Source: Methylococcaceae bacterium (lineage in GTDB: Bacteria > Pseudomonadota > Gammaproteobacteria > Methylococcales > Methylomonadaceae). Taken from it: a stretch of DNA of 64,000 nucleotides. Shown piece by piece: positions 52,648 to 61,347 of the stretch. Position 1 is the stretch's first letter, and each line of letters begins with the position of its first letter. The notes beneath the pieces are model-generated. The model ran no database searches. It was not told the DNA's origin and was given only the letters and a program-made list of their open reading frames with translations. The stretch is taken from contig JAKIUK010000002.1 of the NCBI GenBank assembly GCA_021647585.1, positions 1-64,000 on the forward strand. Reading direction: 5' to 3'. Made by a program: the position numbers and the translations under genes.

Positions 52648-55257
52648 GTGAATAATACAAGTATGTCAGTAGATAAATCATCATCTATAACAGACACAGT
52701 AGCACATAATTATCTAACAACTGTTCTGTTAATCATTGTGATTGCTTTTGTTTATTTTATCTTTGGGTTGCTTGGTCTGGAACTTGCTGTACCACCCAGT
52801 AAAGCAGCTGCTATATGGCCCCCTGCCGGAATCGCTCTTGCTACGATGCTGTTATATGGCACCCGAGTCTGGCCAGGAATTTTTATAGGGAATTTTTGCA
52901 TTAGTACCTGGGCTTTTGACTTTAATCTACAATTACTATTCGTTTGTTTTGCTATTGGGGCAGGTGGTACTCTATTTGCTTATACTGGCTGCTATTTAAT
53001 AAAAAAATATTCCTGCTTCCCCAATGATCTTGTTGATGACAGGAAGATTTTATTGTTTTTACTTCTAGGTGGTCCTGTCAGCTGTTTAATTCCTGCAACG
53101 TTAGGCACTATCACACTGCTCTTAAACGGTGTTATTTCTGCTGATGAAATTGTGCTAAATTGGGTAAGCTGGTGGGTAGGTGATACTATCGGTGTTATTA
53201 TTTTCACGCCTATTATACTCACTTTATTCACACCTAACAGTTTACTATGGAAGCATCGGAGACTTTCATTAGGCTTGCCTTTATTAATATCTTTTTCATT
53301 TGTGATATTATTTTTCTTTCATATCCTGAGATTGGAAGCCAGTCGTCTAGATCATACATTTCGAGATAATTCATTAGCAGTTACTCAAGCCTTAAAAAAT
53401 CGTGTTGACAGTCATATTCGTTTTATTAATTCAATCCGTAATTTTTATCTTAGCTCTAATAAAGTTGAAGAACAAGAGTTTAAGCTGTTTACTCAATCAT
53501 TTTTATATGACTTTGATGAGAACCTGTCTTTTAAATTTCTACAATATACACCTGGAGTAAACCATCTACCGTCAGATATTCTAACTGAAAAATATAATGT
53601 AAATAAAAAAGGGTTTAAAGCGCTATCCCCTTCTCTGCCTCCTTATTTTCTAAAGCAAATAATTAATACCTCACCAGCAAAAAACAAGACGTCTATTTAC
53701 CAATGTTGTAAAAAAAAATCCTTTAATCTTTTCACCCCTGTATATTTAAACAACAAAAAAGAAATAAAGAATCTGAAAGGTATCATTTTAAGTATTATTT
53801 CCTTAACTAAATTAACTAATCATGTTCTGCAAAAATCTGACAATAAATACTTGGGATTGTCGATTAATAATGCTGATAACAATGTCACTTTATACAGCAA
53901 TCAATACATTAACCCACAATTCTTAACATTCGAGCATTCAATTCATGTTGCCAATCAGAACTGGAAGTTAACTTTTTATCAGGATCCTAAACCATTATAT
54001 TTTGAAATACATTGGTCAATGTGGTGGGTTATTTTTAGTAGTTTACTTTTTACTAGTTTGTTAAGTGTAGGCCTTCTTTTACTGACAGGACGTTATCTAC
54101 GTACAGAACAACTGATTAAAAACAGAACAGCAGAGCTATTGACTGCAAAGAATAATGCTGAATCTGCAAATCATGCCAAGAATCAATTTTTATCCAACAT
54201 AAGTCATGAATTACGTACACCTTTGAATGGTATTTTAGGATTTAGTCAGTTATTACAAAGAAAAACCTATTTATTAGAAGAAGATAAAAAACAAATTAAT
54301 ATTATCAGTCATTGCGGCAATCACCTTTTAACCATGATTAATGATATTCTTGACATTTCAAAAATTGAATCCAATAAAATTAGCATAAAATCACAGCCAT
54401 TTGATTTTAATGAATTTATAGACAATATAATCTCTATTTTTACACTAAAAGCGAATGAAAAAGAAATAACATTTTCAGTTCTTAAGCCATCTATATTCCA
54501 GTTAGTTGAGGGTGATAAAAAACGATTAAACCAGGTGATTAGTAATTTACTTGGCAATGCCATTAAATTCACTGATATTGGTGGAATAACTATTAATATT
54601 GCTTATCAAAATGAAACTTTAAAAATCAGTATTTCTGATACGGGATGTGGAATTCCAATGGCGGACCAACAAAAGATATTTTCCCCATTTACTCAAATTG
54701 AAAATAATAATTATTCTGATGAAGGAATAGGACTGGGACTGGCTATTTGTCGTCAGTTAACACAACTTATGGGGGGAACTATTTCTGTAGAAAGCACCGT
54801 CAATCAAGGTAGCACTTTTAAACTATCTGTTCCACTACCTTATGCAAAAAAGGATAGTAAATCAGCAAATATTACAGCATACATTCCTGAACCAAACCAC
54901 CATAAAATACATATACTTATTGCTGATGATAATGAAATTAATGTTATGCTTTTATGCTTCATGCTTGAAGGCATGGATTGTTCGTTTGACACGGCTGACA
55001 ATGGTGCTGAGGCTCTATCATTGCTTGACAGTAAACATTATCATTTGGCCCTTATTGACTTAAACATGCCTTTCTTGAATGGATTTGAACTAATTCAGTC
55101 TATACGTCAACAAAATATCACTTTACCAACCATTGCCATCAGTGCATATGCTGATAAAAGCAAAATTGAAAAAGCATTAAACTATGGGTTTAACGATTAT
55201 CTGACCAAACCTATAGATGAAAAACAATTGCTCAAACTGATTAATAAATATGTTTAA
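52648..55257 (+). CDS. Hybrid sensor histidine kinase, MASE1-CHASE-HisKA-HATPase-REC
   Basis: This 869-residue membrane kinase starts at a GTG; an ATG 15 bases later is possible. Order: MASE1 membrane domain with ~8 helices at ~15-225 (FGLLGLELAVPPSKAAAIWP); a CHASE-like periplasmic domain at ~230-450 (FRDNSLAVTQALKNRVDSHI); a further helix near 465; HisKA with phospho-His in SNISHELRTPLNGILG near residue 522; HATPase with N box QVISNLLGNAIKFT and G boxes DTGCGIP and GIGLGLAICRQL; and a receiver from ~750 with acidic pair ADDNE and phospho-Asp in LIDLNMPFLNG. No cognate regulator is adjacent. Confidence 0.93.
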   Translation: MNNTSMSVDKSSSITDTVAHNYLTTVLLIIVIAFVYFIFGLLGLELAVPPSKAAAIWPPAGIALATMLLYGTRVWPGIFIGNFCISTWAFDFNLQLLFVCFAIGAGGTLFAYTGCYLIKKYSCFPNDLVDDRKILLFLLLGGPVSCLIPATLGTITLLLNGVISADEIVLNWVSWWVGDTIGVIIFTPIILTLFTPNSLLWKHRRLSLGLPLLISFSFVILFFFHILRLEASRLDHTFRDNSLAVTQALKNRVDSHIRFINSIRNFYLSSNKVEEQEFKLFTQSFLYDFDENLSFKFLQYTPGVNHLPSDILTEKYNVNKKGFKALSPSLPPYFLKQIINTSPAKNKTSIYQCCKKKSFNLFTPVYLNNKKEIKNLKGIILSIISLTKLTNHVLQKSDNKYLGLSINNADNNVTLYSNQYINPQFLTFEHSIHVANQNWKLTFYQDPKPLYFEIHWSMWWVIFSSLLFTSLLSVGLLLLTGRYLRTEQLIKNRTAELLTAKNNAESANHAKNQFLSNISHELRTPLNGILGFSQLLQRKTYLLEEDKKQINIISHCGNHLLTMINDILDISKIESNKISIKSQPFDFNEFIDNIISIFTLKANEKEITFSVLKPSIFQLVEGDKKRLNQVISNLLGNAIKFTDIGGITINIAYQNETLKISISDTGCGIPMADQQKIFSPFTQIENNNYSDEGIGLGLAICRQLTQLMGGTISVESTVNQGSTFKLSVPLPYAKKDSKSANITAYIPEPNHHKIHILIADDNEINVMLLCFMLEGMDCSFDTADNGAEALSLLDSKHYHLALIDLNMPFLNGFELIQSIRQQNITLPTIAISAYADKSKIEKALNYGFNDYLTKPIDEKQLLKLINKYV

Positions 55258-55577
55258 TTTTATTATTTGCATCAATACATTTTAATAAATCTGCTTTTCC
55301 CGTAAAATTTCAGCTATTCAACTCTAATTAACGCCTATGCTAACGTTCCTAACTAATATGTATAATAGGCTGAGCGATTTACTACTCTCCCTAGAATACC
55401 CCTATTACTTATTGAAATAAAGTTAGCTCAGTTAGCAGCAGAACAACACTTACCTCTCCTCTAGCTTCAGCAGAAATTCATCTCATTATTTCCTTTCAAA
55501 AACCCTTTTCAAATACTTTCACAGCAACCCTATTAATCGGTAAAATACTGTCTTTTACTTTTCTATCTTAAAAACAC
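55258..55577. other. Spacer upstream of proS
   Basis: No gene, strong hairpin or repeat is apparent. It must hold the proS promoter, but I cannot single out -35/-10 boxes with confidence. Confidence 0.6.
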
Positions 55578-57287
55578 ATGCGTACTACTCAATTTCCCCT
55601 TAGCACTGTCAAAGAAATACCAGCAGATGCTGAAATTGCCAGCCATAAACTGATGATTCGAGCTGGTTTAATTCGTAAACTGGCTTCTGGCTTATATACC
55701 TGGTTGCCTTTAGGATTAAGAGTTTTACGTAAAGTAGAAAAGATTACCCGAGACGAAATGGAGAAGACAGAAGCATTGGAAGTATTAATGCCTACATTAC
55801 AACCTGCAGAACTTTGGCAGGAAACCGGCCGTTGGGAGCAATATGGTCCAGAGCTTGCCCGCCTAAAAGACCGCCATGATAGAGACTTTTGTTTAGGTCC
55901 TACACATGAAGAAATTATTACTGATTTAGCCAGGAATGAATTAAAAAGCTATAAACAGTTACCGATCACTTATTTTCAGATACAGACAAAAATTCGTGAT
56001 GAAATACGCCCACGTTTTGGCATTATGCGGTCGCGTGAATTCATTATGAAAGATGCATACTCTTTCCATTTAAATCAGGATTCATTACAGCAAACCTACG
56101 ATGTTATGTATCAAGCATACTGCAATATTTTCGATCAATTTGGCCTAAAATATCGTGCTGTTATTGCTGACTCTGGGTCTATTGGTGGTACGATATCACA
56201 TGAATTCCACGTTTTAGCAGATTCAGGTGAAGATGCCATCGCATTTTCAACCAACAGTGACTATGCTGCCAATATTGAAAAGGCTGAAGCAATGATGCCT
56301 TTGCAAACTCGTGCTACTGCCAAAAAAGCATTAACCTTATCTGACACGCCCAACCAACATACGATTACTGAAGTCAGTCAATTTTTTAATGTTTCAGCAA
56401 AACAATGCTTAAAAACATTAATTGTTAAAGGTGAAAATGATGATTTAATTGCTTTATTGTTACGTGGAGACCACGATCTTAATGAACTTAAAGCCGAAAA
56501 GATCGAAGGCGTTCTATCACCCCTGGAATTTGCCAGCGATGATGAAATTTTAGTAACCTGCCACTGTAAACCCGGTTCCATTGGTCCTATTGAGCTTGCT
56601 ATCAAAGTTATTGTTGACCGTAGCGCCAGTATTTTATCAGACTTTATTTGTGGCGCTAATCAAGATGGAAAACATTACCAAGGAGTCAACTGGGAACGTG
56701 ACCTGCCATTAGCACAAGTAGAAGATATTCGTCTTATTGTAGAAGGTGATGCCAGTCCTGATGGAAAAGGTACGATTACCCTGGCACGGGGTATTGAAGT
56801 TGGACATATATTTCAGCTAGGTACAAAATACAGCGAGGCGATGAAAGCCTCCGTCATCAATGAAGGAGGAAAAAGCCAAATAATGACCATGGGCTGTTAT
56901 GGAATAGGTATTTCAAGAGTTGTTGCAGCGGCTATAGAACAAAGCCATGATGAAAAAGGAATTATCTGGCCCTACAAATTAGCACCTTTCCAGGTCGCAT
57001 TATGTCCAATGAATATGCATAAATCCGAGCGATTACGAGCAGCAGTAGAAGAACTGTATCAACAATTATTAAATGCGGGTATTGATGTGCTATTGGATGA
57101 CCGCAAAGTACGTGCTGGATTTATGTTTTCGGACATGGAGTTAATTGGCATTCCACATAGATTAGTTCTTGGTGACAGAGGACTTGATTCAGGCAATATT
57201 GAATACAAAGCACGAACGGATAAAGAAAGTCAGGATATTGCTTTAGATGCAGTTGTTGAGTTTATGAAGAACCAAACTCAAGGCTAA
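55578..57287 (+). CDS. proS: Prolyl-tRNA synthetase
   Basis: This 569-residue class II synthetase charges tRNA-Pro. Motif 2 reads FGIMRSREFIMKDAYSFH, motif 3 lies in MGCYGIGISRVVAAAIEQ, and the bacterial-type editing (INS) domain is present between them at ~220-390. The anticodon-binding domain follows (KLAPFQVALCPMN). Length agrees with E. coli ProS (572). Confidence 0.98.
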   Translation: MRTTQFPLSTVKEIPADAEIASHKLMIRAGLIRKLASGLYTWLPLGLRVLRKVEKITRDEMEKTEALEVLMPTLQPAELWQETGRWEQYGPELARLKDRHDRDFCLGPTHEEIITDLARNELKSYKQLPITYFQIQTKIRDEIRPRFGIMRSREFIMKDAYSFHLNQDSLQQTYDVMYQAYCNIFDQFGLKYRAVIADSGSIGGTISHEFHVLADSGEDAIAFSTNSDYAANIEKAEAMMPLQTRATAKKALTLSDTPNQHTITEVSQFFNVSAKQCLKTLIVKGENDDLIALLLRGDHDLNELKAEKIEGVLSPLEFASDDEILVTCHCKPGSIGPIELAIKVIVDRSASILSDFICGANQDGKHYQGVNWERDLPLAQVEDIRLIVEGDASPDGKGTITLARGIEVGHIFQLGTKYSEAMKASVINEGGKSQIMTMGCYGIGISRVVAAAIEQSHDEKGIIWPYKLAPFQVALCPMNMHKSERLRAAVEELYQQLLNAGIDVLLDDRKVRAGFMFSDMELIGIPHRLVLGDRGLDSGNIEYKARTDKESQDIALDAVVEFMKNQTQG

Positions 57288-57310
57288 AGACGAAAGATCA
57301 GAGTTAACAT

Positions 57311-57345
57311 TTCTCATTCCTATGCGCTCTGTGCAGGAATGAGAA
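57311..57345. terminator. Hairpin between convergent proS and feoC
   Basis: Perfect 11-base arms TTCTCATTCCT/AGGAATGAGAA surround a 13-base loop, 24 bases after the proS stop. It lacks a long T run, but its place between convergent genes suggests a two-way terminator. Confidence 0.7.
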
Positions 57346-57368
57346 AAGCTTGCCTGGGAATTAGGGCT

Positions 57369-57602
57369 TTAGCCTTTCGACAACTCCACCCATTCATAAA
57401 ACTCTGTTAAAGTAGCATCACATTTACAACAACTGGTCCCGCAGCCAGCACCTACAGGCATTTGACGCACCTTGCCTTTACTTATCCACTTCCCTAGCAT
57501 TCCTCTTAGCGCATCAGCATCCATATCAAAATGAATGACTAACTCATTCAAAGTGACTCTTTTTTTGTCTTTGAGATAGTCTCTAAGTTCAGATAAAATC
57601 AT
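57369..57602 (-). CDS. feoC: FeoC-like regulatory protein
   Basis: This 77-residue protein has a winged-helix N-terminal half (LSELRDYLKDKKRVTLNELV) and a cysteine cluster CGTSCCKC near residue 55 that could bind an Fe-S cluster, as reported for FeoC. It is the last gene of feoABC and overlaps feoB by 14 bases. FeoC is thought to modulate FeoB stability or expression. Confidence 0.92.
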   Translation of the reverse strand: MILSELRDYLKDKKRVTLNELVIHFDMDADALRGMLGKWISKGKVRQMPVGAGCGTSCCKCDATLTEFYEWVELSKG

Positions 57603-59934
57603 TGCTACTCTGACTCTGTTGATTCATATTATCAATTTGGAATGTTCTCCCATACAGTCGCAAACCTGCTAATACACAAATAAATACTGCAATAAGTCCA
57701 AAAATCCACTGTGATGAATACAGGGGATGTTGTGTATAAGTCGCTGATTGATAAAAAAGGGTAGCAGTCATATACGCTAAACCCGTAGTCCAAAATAATA
57801 CGAACAAGGTCCATCCAACATTAGTTTCTCTATAAATAGCTGTTGTTGCAGCAACACAAGGTGCATATAACAAAATAAATAATAAATAAGCAAATGCGCC
57901 TACACGTCCATCAAAACTTGCCTGCATAGCATCGAACGTATCAGTTGACACATCTTGCGCTGCTGCGGCCATATCAAGCGTTGATACATCACCTATGTTT
58001 AACCCTAAAGGATCAAGTATATTATCTGCAACTGCAATCAGATTTTCTGGGATTGTGGATAATGCATCTAACAAGGCCTGTTGAAGATTAAATTCAGTTT
58101 CATAATCTTCACTATCAGCTTTTCCCATTTGGCTGTATAACGCATTCAAAGTACCAACAACAGCCTCTTTCGCTAACACGCCAGTAAAAATCCCTACAGT
58201 CGCAGGCCAATTATCTTGTTCAATACCCATCGGTTTAAATGCGGGAGTCAAAGAACGTCCAATTTCACTTAATACAGATTTTTGACTATTTTCTGCCCCA
58301 AAACTACCATCTGTTCCTAATGCATTCAGGAAGTTCAGAACCAGTACCATAGGTACTATAACCTTACCCGCATTGAATATGAAGGTCTTAAGTCTATCCC
58401 AAGTTTTAAGAGTAACCCCCCTAAGTGTCGGCATATGATAAGTTGGCAGTTCCATGATAAAGGGAGTTGCTTCCCCTTTAAACAATGTATGTCGCATGAT
58501 TAACCCGGTTAATACAGCAACGACTATACCTAATAAATAAAGACCAAATACCAGGTTTTGTCCCCCAACAGGGAAAAATGCAGCTGCAAACAAAGCATAG
58601 ACCGGTAATCTTGCACCACAAGACATAAAGGGATTCATTAAATTAGTCAGTATTCTATCACGCTGATTATCAAGTGTTCGTGTCGCCATAATTGCAGGAA
58701 CATTACAGCCAAATCCTACGATCATAGGCACAAACGATTTTCCTGGCAACCCTATCATCAGCATAAAACGATCCATCACAAAAGCAGCTCTGGACATGTA
58801 CCCAGAATCTTCCAATGCTGATAAAAACATGAATAAAAAGCCAACTATAGGAATGAATGTGGCTACAACCTGTACCCCTCCTCCTAATCCATTTGTAGTT
58901 AATACTACCAACCAAGCAGGCAGGTTCAAATCTGTCAACACAATAGCCAGGCCGTCGACTAAAAAAGCCCCCACAGCCTGATCAAAAAAATCAATAAAAG
59001 CACTACCTATATTAATGGTAAACATAAACATGGAATACATTACTAACAAAAATATTGGAATACCAAGAAATCTATTTAAAACAATTCGGTCTATTTTGTC
59101 CGAGGCATGACGAGAAACTTCATTTATTCTACAAACTGTATGCTGAATTAATTCATTAACAAATCCATAACGAGCATCTGCCGCTAGAATATCAATTTCA
59201 TCATCAGTCTCAGTCTCAACCGCTTGTTGTAGTGATTTAACAATGCCATGTATTTCATCACCTGCAATTTTCTTTGCCAGGGTATCATCTTCCAACAATC
59301 GCAATGTAAGCCAACGTAGATCACAATGATTTTTGTTAGCCTGCTCTTCTAATAAAGGCGATAAAGTAGAAATAGCTTGTTCTAATGGGGATGAATATTG
59401 AATTTTGCTACAGGGTATCGGCCCATTCTGACAAGATTGATCTATAACACCATATAACGCGTCAATACCAGCACCTGTAGATGCAGATATAGGTACTACT
59501 GGACAAGCTAATGTTTCAGATAAAAATTTACAATTAATCTTAATTCCACGCTGTTTTACTGCATCCATCATATTGAGAACCAATATCATGGGCACACGCA
59601 TTTCAACAAGTTGTGAAGTCAAGTACAGGTTTCTTTCAATATTGGATGCATCTATAATATTAATAATTAAATCAGCATCCTTCGAAGCTACATAATCACG
59701 TGCTACTTTTTCATCCAATGACACTTGATCATCGGCTGATTCTAAAGAATAGGTACCGGGTAAATCAACTACATTAATGGTTTTATTTGCATATCTATAT
59801 TCCCCCGTTTTCTGTTCAACAGTTACACCAGGCCAATTTCCAACATGTTGCCTGGAACCGGTTAAAACATTAAACAGAGTAGTTTTTCCACAATTTGGAT
59901 TACCCACTACACCAATAGTAAAGTCAAATTTCAT
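57589..59934 (-). CDS. feoB: Ferrous iron transporter FeoB
   Basis: This 781-residue inner-membrane Fe(II) importer has an N-terminal GTPase with G1 GNPNCGKTT, G3 DLPGTYSL and G4 NMMD, a helical GDI-like domain, and Gate-type transmembrane segments with the FeoB motif FGCNVPAIMATRTL and the second Gate region APCVAAT. It overlaps feoA by 4 bases. Confidence 0.98.
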   Translation of the reverse strand: MKFDFTIGVVGNPNCGKTTLFNVLTGSRQHVGNWPGVTVEQKTGEYRYANKTINVVDLPGTYSLESADDQVSLDEKVARDYVASKDADLIINIIDASNIERNLYLTSQLVEMRVPMILVLNMMDAVKQRGIKINCKFLSETLACPVVPISASTGAGIDALYGVIDQSCQNGPIPCSKIQYSSPLEQAISTLSPLLEEQANKNHCDLRWLTLRLLEDDTLAKKIAGDEIHGIVKSLQQAVETETDDEIDILAADARYGFVNELIQHTVCRINEVSRHASDKIDRIVLNRFLGIPIFLLVMYSMFMFTINIGSAFIDFFDQAVGAFLVDGLAIVLTDLNLPAWLVVLTTNGLGGGVQVVATFIPIVGFLFMFLSALEDSGYMSRAAFVMDRFMLMIGLPGKSFVPMIVGFGCNVPAIMATRTLDNQRDRILTNLMNPFMSCGARLPVYALFAAAFFPVGGQNLVFGLYLLGIVVAVLTGLIMRHTLFKGEATPFIMELPTYHMPTLRGVTLKTWDRLKTFIFNAGKVIVPMVLVLNFLNALGTDGSFGAENSQKSVLSEIGRSLTPAFKPMGIEQDNWPATVGIFTGVLAKEAVVGTLNALYSQMGKADSEDYETEFNLQQALLDALSTIPENLIAVADNILDPLGLNIGDVSTLDMAAAAQDVSTDTFDAMQASFDGRVGAFAYLLFILLYAPCVAATTAIYRETNVGWTLFVLFWTTGLAYMTATLFYQSATYTQHPLYSSQWIFGLIAVFICVLAGLRLYGRTFQIDNMNQQSQSSNDFI

Positions 59935-60164
59935 AATTTTTCAATTAATAGTACATCCGCTTCATTTTTTCGTAAGGTCAACGAAAAACCACGTATTTTA
60001 ATTTCAACAGGATCACCCAGTGGCGCAAATCGAGTCACTAAAAAATCAGTTCCAGGAGTAAGACCCATTGCTAACAATCGTTTACGATAAGACTTTCCTG
60101 AATTATCAAAACCAATAATTTTCCCACGATCACCAACAGCAAGCATTTTCATACTAATTGACAT
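59931..60164 (-). CDS. feoA: Ferrous iron transport protein A
   Basis: This 77-residue SH3-like protein (KMLAVGDRGKIIGFDNSGKS, YRKRLLAMGLTPGTDF) is required for FeoB activity. It is the first gene of feoABC. A Fur-like box lies 57 bases upstream. Confidence 0.95.
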   Translation of the reverse strand: MSISMKMLAVGDRGKIIGFDNSGKSYRKRLLAMGLTPGTDFLVTRFAPLGDPVEIKIRGFSLTLRKNEADVLLIEKL

Positions 60165-60221
60165 GAATAAACAATCATCCCCAGTAGAATTAAAAGAATA
60201 AGGTAAAGATTAACCATTGTT

Positions 60222-60240
60222 GCTAATCATTCTCATTTAG
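60222..60240 (-). promoter_or_regulatory. Putative Fur box upstream of feoA
   Basis: The reverse complement of 60222-60240, CTAAATGAGAATGATTAGC, matches the 19-base Fur consensus GATAATGATAATCATTATC at 13 positions. Position before an iron-import operon supports it. Iron-loaded Fur would repress feoABC. Confidence 0.65.
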
Positions 60241-60502
60241 AATAACTATAGCAGATTAGTCTTGTTTTATAAAGATAAAAAGAATAAAGCTAGGCAAATA
60301 AGTTGATCGCTTATGAGTGAGGATTTAATAAGTTCCAGGAGTTTGGCTACACTGAATAGCATAAAATATGCATGAAACACAGGATGTACAAGTGTCTCTG
60401 GAAGCAGGATGCTGGGTACAACCATAATAGGTTACTATATATTAGTGTTTCTGTGGTATCAAAAGATAAGTCGAGAACCGGAAGTTATTAAATCTTCTTT
60501 CC

Positions 60503-60570
60503 TAATTCTACTTGATCAGATTATAAATGTAGATACTTTTGTATAGTATCCATTCAATTGTGACAAAACT
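60503..60570. repeat. Repeat related to the outer element at 31818, without the inner insertion
   Basis: TAATTCTACTT...GATTATAAATGTAG continues directly into ATACTTTTGTATAGTATCC, whereas at 31818-31967 these parts are separated by a 74-base hairpin element. The left end matches; the right end is degenerate (GACAAAACT). The rest of the 60241-60714 spacer shows no gene. Confidence 0.8.
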
Positions 60571-60714
60571 TCGAAGTGACGGATGCAGCGAAGCAAGAAG
60601 CTGATGACTGACACACTTATACATACCTTTATAAATACTTAGTTGCGAACTAATACAAAGTATATCAATAGAACAAGAGGGAGTATAAGTTATGGAAACT
60701 TTTCAAGGGGGAAG

Positions 60715-60960
60715 TTATTTATTTTTTTCTAATTGCTTATTGAGGTGAGCATAGTCAGACTTTAATCTGAGGATTTGGATTAAAGCCGCTAATAACCCAA
60801 TAACTATCCCTGCAAATAATTCTATAGTCAAAGCAACGGTGAGAGGCAAAGAGATAGAAGTGAATCCTAAGTTTATTTGTACTGAATGAAAATTCAATAC
60901 TGAAAAAATCAGTGCAATAATAAAAACACAAAAAAATACAATTAAGAGAATTAATTTCAT
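60715..60960 (-). CDS. lapA: LapA (DUF1049) inner-membrane protein
   Basis: This 81-residue protein has two transmembrane helices (LILLIVFFCVFIIALIFSVL, then IELFAGIVIGLLAALIQILR) and the family segment NFHSVQINLGF between them, ending in a short coiled coil. LapA works with LapB in controlling LPS synthesis in E. coli. lapB is not in the window. It follows ihfB as in many gammaproteobacteria. I chose the ATG at 60960 over a preceding TTG. Confidence 0.88.
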   Translation of the reverse strand: MKLILLIVFFCVFIIALIFSVLNFHSVQINLGFTSISLPLTVALTIELFAGIVIGLLAALIQILRLKSDYAHLNKQLEKNK

Positions 60961-60990
60961 CAAAGTATGTCTAATTAATACATAAGATGG

Positions 60991-61296
60991 CTAGTCTATA
61001 ATTTTACATTTTTCACGAGAAGCATCCACTCTATCTCGCAATTCCTTACCCGGTTTAAAATGAGGAACGTATTTTGCGGTCAATGATACAGCATCACCTG
61101 TTTTGGGATTTCGTCCCATTCTGGGTGCTCTATGATGTAATGAAAAACTGCCAAATCCTCTAATCTCGATTCTTTCACCCGCTGATAAGGTTTCGCTCAT
61201 TTGTTCAATAACGCACTTAACAGCCAACTCAACATCTTTGGTTGCTAAATGTGGAAGTTGCCTTGCCAAGGCTTCAATTAATTCAGATTTTGTCAC
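60991..61296 (-). CDS. ihfB: Integration host factor subunit beta
   Basis: This 101-residue DNA-bending protein has IEIRGFGSFSLHHRAPRMGR and NPKTGDAVSLTAKYVPHFKP, which match E. coli IhfB almost exactly. The start is GTG at 61296 (reading MTKSELIEAL); longer translation from a TTG at 61308 would add four residues with no family support. It pairs with IhfA, encoded elsewhere. Confidence 0.96.
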   Translation of the reverse strand: MTKSELIEALARQLPHLATKDVELAVKCVIEQMSETLSAGERIEIRGFGSFSLHHRAPRMGRNPKTGDAVSLTAKYVPHFKPGKELRDRVDASREKCKIID

Positions 61297-61325
61297 AATG
61301 AATCCCAATAAAAAGGGAAGTGCAA

Positions 61326-61345
61326 TAACACTCCCCTTAGTGTTA
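61326..61345. terminator. Weak hairpin between rpsA and ihfB
   Basis: TAACACT/AGTGTTA arms surround CCCCTT, directly after the rpsA stop. No T run follows, so it is more likely an mRNA 3'-end or processing structure than a full terminator. Confidence 0.4.
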
Positions 61346-61347
61346 CA

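Noticed and set aside
55421..55440. tRNA D-arm-like string TTAGCTCAGTTAGCAGCAG
   Set aside because: No acceptor pairing, anticodon stem or T-arm (GGTTCGA) follows in the expected positions.
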